A stretch of 49,341 nt of DNA. Origin: a virus. The stretch covers positions 1 through 49,341 of IMG/VR virus record IMGVR_UViG_3300046477_000271, one strand, 5' to 3'. The position numbers and the translations under genes are program-made. Under the pieces are notes generated by a model. That model saw only the letters and a program-made list of their open reading frames with translations, ran no database searches and was not told the DNA's origin. Positions 46,931 through 49,341 of this stretch are shown in pieces. How positions within the stretch are numbered: the first letter of the stretch is position 1; every line of letters starts with the position of its first letter.

Positions 46931-47142
46931 TGAATTGCATCTCCCGAATCGAACGGATTAGGCCCGCCTTCACGATATAATTCTTTACGCGTAGTCCACG
47001 CGCCACACTTAGAACAAGTCCACACTGAACGATGGTAGCCACGATGGATGATTTCATCACCATAAATATTACGCAACCATTCCCATTTATGCTGACAAAA
47101 TAACTCTCGGAACAATCGACGATAAAGGGGACCGGCGATCAT
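46927..47142 (-). CDS. 71-residue zinc-finger protein
   Basis: Cys16 with CQH, a long loop, and CSKCG (about 43-47), then a C-terminal loop. This is a small zinc finger with an N-terminal hydrophobic, Arg-rich helix. It is coupled to both neighbours by ATGA overlaps. Confidence 0.55.
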   Translation of the reverse strand: MIAGPLYRRLFRELFCQHKWEWLRNIYGDEIIHRGYHRSVWTCSKCGAWTTRKELYREGGPNPFDSGDAIQ

Positions 47143-47546
47143 TGGATTTTCTTCCCATCTGCCAGCGCGATCGCCTCACTCGCGGCATACACTTCCGGCC
47201 CATGCAACCGATTATCCGTGATCATATCCAGCAAATCCCTCAGAGCTTTTAAAAGTTTAGGGGCATTCTCAACTAATAATTGACGCTCATACTCACTGAC
47301 CACAGCCTCTTGTTCCGCCCCATCATCAGGTAATGTCCGATAATTCACACCATACCATTCGTTCGAAATCTTGTCCCAAACATTGAATTTATAAAGTTCT
47401 CGAAGATCAACACACACAGAGCCACGTTCCAAACGAACCGTTGCCATTCCCTCAAGTTGTCCGGTATGAATCTCCGTTACAACCCCTGGATAACCGTTAC
47501 AAATCAACTTCTGACCTACTTCGATTCGTCCTAGTTTGTTTGGCAT
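47139..47546 (-). CDS. 135-residue hypothetical protein
   Basis: The N-terminal beta domain (1-70) with VVTEIHTG, and the C-terminal helical part (85-135, LLVENAPKLLKALRDLLDM), resemble small phage proteins that end in the A-P-x-L-L-x-A-L helix. AGGAG lies upstream. No catalytic motif. Confidence 0.55.
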   Translation of the reverse strand: MPNKLGRIEVGQKLICNGYPGVVTEIHTGQLEGMATVRLERGSVCVDLRELYKFNVWDKISNEWYGVNYRTLPDDGAEQEAVVSEYERQLLVENAPKLLKALRDLLDMITDNRLHGPEVYAASEAIALADGKKIQ

Positions 47547-47558
47547 AATTATTCTCCT

Positions 47559-47669
47559 TTAGTCATCAAGATCCGGCCCCTCACAAGTCGGCCCCTCACA
47601 CTGACTCTCCATCGTCGCATCCCAGTGGCCGGCAATCCACGCGATCACTCTCCACAAACTACGCCACAT
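47559..47669 (-). CDS. 36-residue hypothetical peptide
   Basis: GGGAGG precedes the ATG, and the gene overlaps its neighbour by 11 bases. The N-terminal part is aromatic and hydrophobic. The C-terminus has two CEGP units, so a small metal-binding or disulfide peptide is possible. Confidence 0.45.
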   Translation of the reverse strand: MWRSLWRVIAWIAGHWDATMESQCEGPTCEGPDLDD

Positions 47670-47829
47670 GCCGCGCCTCCCTCTCAAGCATCACCTGCAA
47701 CTCATCCCCTTTCCCAACCAAATACGCCTGATTCCTCGCCATGAGCGCCGCCACTGGCCGCCCCTCCTTCGCTGTCTTAAGCGCAATCCGCTCCCACATC
47801 TCCACCTCATCCATCCGTTTATCACTCAT
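47659..47829 (-). CDS. 56-residue helical protein
   Basis: The protein is charged and helical with an N-terminal Met/Glu-rich segment. GGAGGG stands just before the ATG, which overlaps the upstream stop (ATGA). No motif. Confidence 0.5.
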   Translation of the reverse strand: MSDKRMDEVEMWERIALKTAKEGRPVAALMARNQAYLVGKGDELQVMLEREARHVA

Positions 47830-48167
47830 CGTCCCTCCGCTTTGGCGATAGCTGCACGTACCTTGTCTTCTATGCGTGCAAGCATAGTTTCACAATCTTC
47901 AATATCACCAAACTCTCTTGAGTGTTCCAATATGGAATGTAACGCTTCCAACAGTTCCGGCGCCGCCGCGATCAGCCGTGCATTCGCTTCATGTTCCGCA
48001 CAGATTGTTTCGCACACGATCCGACGGCCATTATCCGCAGTCACATTGCGACCATAATCGCCATTTCCACGTTCCGAGCGCCACGGTCCTGGCGTATGTT
48101 TCGCGTTTTCCATCTCAGCTACCACTTGACTTTGTGCATACCACTTTTCCGATCGATGTTTACCCAT
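47826..48167 (-). CDS. HTPGPW-family phage protein
   Basis: The 113-residue protein has an HTPGPW motif (about 24-29) and a C-terminal helix beginning ARLIAAAPELLEAL, a combination I know from many phages as a protein of unknown function. I take ATG 48167 after GGAGGG; ATG 48113 directly before the motif is also possible. Confidence 0.65.
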   Translation of the reverse strand: MGKHRSEKWYAQSQVVAEMENAKHTPGPWRSERGNGDYGRNVTADNGRRIVCETICAEHEANARLIAAAPELLEALHSILEHSREFGDIEDCETMLARIEDKVRAAIAKAEGR

Positions 48168-48203
48168 TTCAACCCTCCACTCAACCAAGATTTAACTCCA
48201 CTC

Positions 48204-48521
48204 TCATGCGGGAACGCAAATCCCCTCTCTGCCCCAGTCGTTCGTATAGCCATCCGGCACAACCAGCTTAACCACGCATCCGCGAGGGTCGCCACTAAAG
48301 CTTGGTTCAATGTCAGAAGGCGCGCAAATCTCAATAATTCGTGCCATCATCGCTTCATCCTTCAGAATCTCCCTCGTTGTCAATTCCCGATTGCACGCGG
48401 TCTCCGCAAGTCTCTGCATCGTGCTCGCGTATCGCATGATCCGCTTGCAATCATGCAGATTCACATTCGAGTGCCTGGCCATTGCGAATACAAACTCCAT
48501 CTTATCGTTTGTCGTTACCAT
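48204..48521 (-). CDS. 105-residue hypothetical protein
   Basis: A helical N-terminal part (about 5-60) with a RHSNVNLHDCKRIMRYAST segment and a C-terminal beta part (PRGCVVKLVVPDG). It belongs to the second leftward cluster. I recognise the general type from phages but no function. Confidence 0.55.
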   Translation of the reverse strand: MVTTNDKMEFVFAMARHSNVNLHDCKRIMRYASTMQRLAETACNRELTTREILKDEAMMARIIEICAPSDIEPSFSGDPRGCVVKLVVPDGYTNDWGREGICVPA

Positions 48522-48566
48522 TTCGCTTCCCTCCGTGTTTAACGACCTGTCCGGTCGATTTGACTC

Positions 48567-48782
48567 CTACCACAAATTCCCTGTAATCTTTTGCCAATCA
48601 TTGGGATAATGTTCCTTGATAAACTCTTTCGTCCAGACAGGCAATCTATTAAGCGCATCTACATTGCCTTCGTTCAATTCATCCCAATCCACCACTACAC
48701 AATCCACAAAACTCGCTGCGTGAATCTCCTGTACAACTCCACCCTTTACCTCAACTATCACATGTACCTTTTCTTGACTCAT
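48567..48782 (-). CDS. 71-residue hypothetical protein, first gene after promoter
   Basis: A small alpha/beta protein (KVHVIVEVKGGVVQEIHA, then helices) with AGGAG eight bases before ATG 48782. The upstream frame from 48800 adds six residues but lacks a ribosome-binding site. It is the first gene behind the promoter at 48823. Confidence 0.6.
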   Translation of the reverse strand: MSQEKVHVIVEVKGGVVQEIHAASFVDCVVVDWDELNEGNVDALNRLPVWTKEFIKEHYPNDWQKITGNLW

Positions 48783-48822
48783 GGTGAATGCTCCTCTCAA
48801 TCGACTAACCTTTGATATCCAG

Positions 48823-48851
48823 AGTCTACCCGATTAATCCAACGCTGTCAA
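48823..48851 (-). promoter_or_regulatory. sigma-70 promoter, leftward early cluster
   Basis: On the minus strand, TTGACA (48851-48846), a 17-bp spacer and TAGACT (48828-48823). It drives the genes at 48782 to about 45601. With the sites at 40284 and 44123 it forms a consistent leftward promoter set. Confidence 0.75.
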
Positions 48852-48885
48852 GTCTTTTTCCGACACTTGAATAAAATTGTTCAAT

Positions 48886-49233
48886 ATGATAACAAAGCTC
48901 ATGCTAAGTCTATATTTATTAAGCGATCCTCGCCCTGGCGACAAGCGTTGCTACGTTGGTTGCAGCGAGAAACCTCATCGCCGTCTAACCCAACACTATC
49001 TATCATGGAAGTATGTAGGCATGACATCTAAGCTACCCGATTGGATGTACGAGCTGCGCCGTCTCAATATCAAACCAACACTCACGATCCTAGATGATGC
49101 AATCCATCCAAGCGAAGCGTGGCAGGCCGAGCAAGACGTTATAGAAGTGTTCCGCAATAGCCGGGGAGATGCGTGTCTTAACCTAGCAACCTCGTCTTAT
49201 CCACGGTCCAGACGATCCCAATCACGTAGCTAA
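48886..49233 (+). CDS. GIY-YIG endonuclease, free-standing
   Basis: The 115-residue protein carries a YLL segment (about residues 10-12) and RCYVG (about 20-24), the two strands of the GIY-YIG motif. A helix with Arg (RRLTQH), AEQDVIEVF with the catalytic-type Glu, and a late Asn (LNLATS) follow. It lacks the usual DNA-binding extension. The start is uncertain: ATG 48886, ATG 48901 or TTG 48877, none with a good Shine-Dalgarno. It is isolated at the edge of the window, transcribed away from the early promoter. Confidence 0.75.
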   Translation: MITKLMLSLYLLSDPRPGDKRCYVGCSEKPHRRLTQHYLSWKYVGMTSKLPDWMYELRRLNIKPTLTILDDAIHPSEAWQAEQDVIEVFRNSRGDACLNLATSSYPRSRRSQSRS

Positions 49234-49341
49234 CTTGTCCCATCCGTGTCCCCAGACACACACTCCTAGCACCACCACTCTCACCATTCTCGCAACGCTC
49301 GATCTATGAAAAACCATATACTTATATATGGAATATCATAT
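49234..49341. other. end of window, no gene seen
   Basis: The final 108 bases hold no convincing frame. There is a GTGTC/GACAC hairpin just after the GIY-YIG stop without a T-run, and an AT-rich inverted repeat (CCATATA at 49314-49320 with TATATGG at 49325-49331). No terminal repeat matching the first bases of the window is visible. Confidence 0.5.

Noticed and set aside
49240-49290. Terminator after the GIY-YIG gene
   Set aside because: A GTGTC/GACAC hairpin exists but there is no T-run behind it.
1-49341. Direct terminal repeats, CRISPR array, integrase or attachment site
   Set aside because: The first and last bases do not match by eye, no regularly spaced repeats were seen, and no recombinase frame was recognised; short or distant repeats cannot be excluded without computation.

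Overview
The window is most of, or all of, a tailed double-stranded DNA bacteriophage genome. It has small and large terminase candidates, a portal, a scaffold and a major capsid protein, and it has internal virion proteins. I see no tape-measure, tail-tube or sheath gene, so a podovirus-like particle is the best fit. I recognise no integrase, repressor or phage RNA polymerase. The promoters I can read look like ordinary sigma-70 sites (TTGACA, 16-17 bp, TAGACT-like), so host RNA polymerase probably transcribes the phage. Several secreted proteins (for example at 1789, 4708 and 20448) resemble proteins I associate with Acidobacteriota. That host is an inference, not something the window shows.

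Layout. 1-29178 (+) is one long, tightly overlapped late block. It holds packaging (TerS, a GroES-like protein with an embedded zinc module, TerL), portal, scaffold, capsid, structural and receptor-binding proteins, internal virion proteins, and then an ATP-grasp enzyme related to PurD. 29126-31746 (-) carries a nucleotidase, a HExxE protein, a lipoprotein, a holin candidate and an M15-type endolysin. 32050-40274 (-) is the replication and recombination block: phosphoesterase, a UDG-like/exonuclease/DNA polymerase fusion, an SSB-like protein, a P-loop ATPase and a Cas4/RecB-like nuclease. It is interrupted at 36188-36627 by a hairpin-rich non-coding stretch. 40333-44097 (-) is a cluster of very small membrane, coiled-coil and zinc-ribbon genes. 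44180-45659 (+) is a short rightward island. It encodes a RepA/AAA_25-like ATPase and an HNH-like protein, separated by four copies of an 11-bp motif, and is a candidate origin or control region. 45601-48782 (-) is a second cluster of small early-type genes. 48886-49233 (+) is a GIY-YIG endonuclease.

How it works together. Leftward early promoters at about 48830, 44130 and 40290 probably drive takeover and replication genes. The rightward island supplies the helicase-like ATPase. The late block packages DNA and builds the particle, and the leftward cassette at 31 kb lyses the cell. At least five free-standing endonucleases of four fold families, plus one further HNH-like protein, sit at gene junctions. 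Several are AT-rich, and the composition shift runs into the flanking genes. Many genes are joined by ATGA, GTGA or TTGA stop/start overlaps, which I used to locate about 20 genes under 60 codons.
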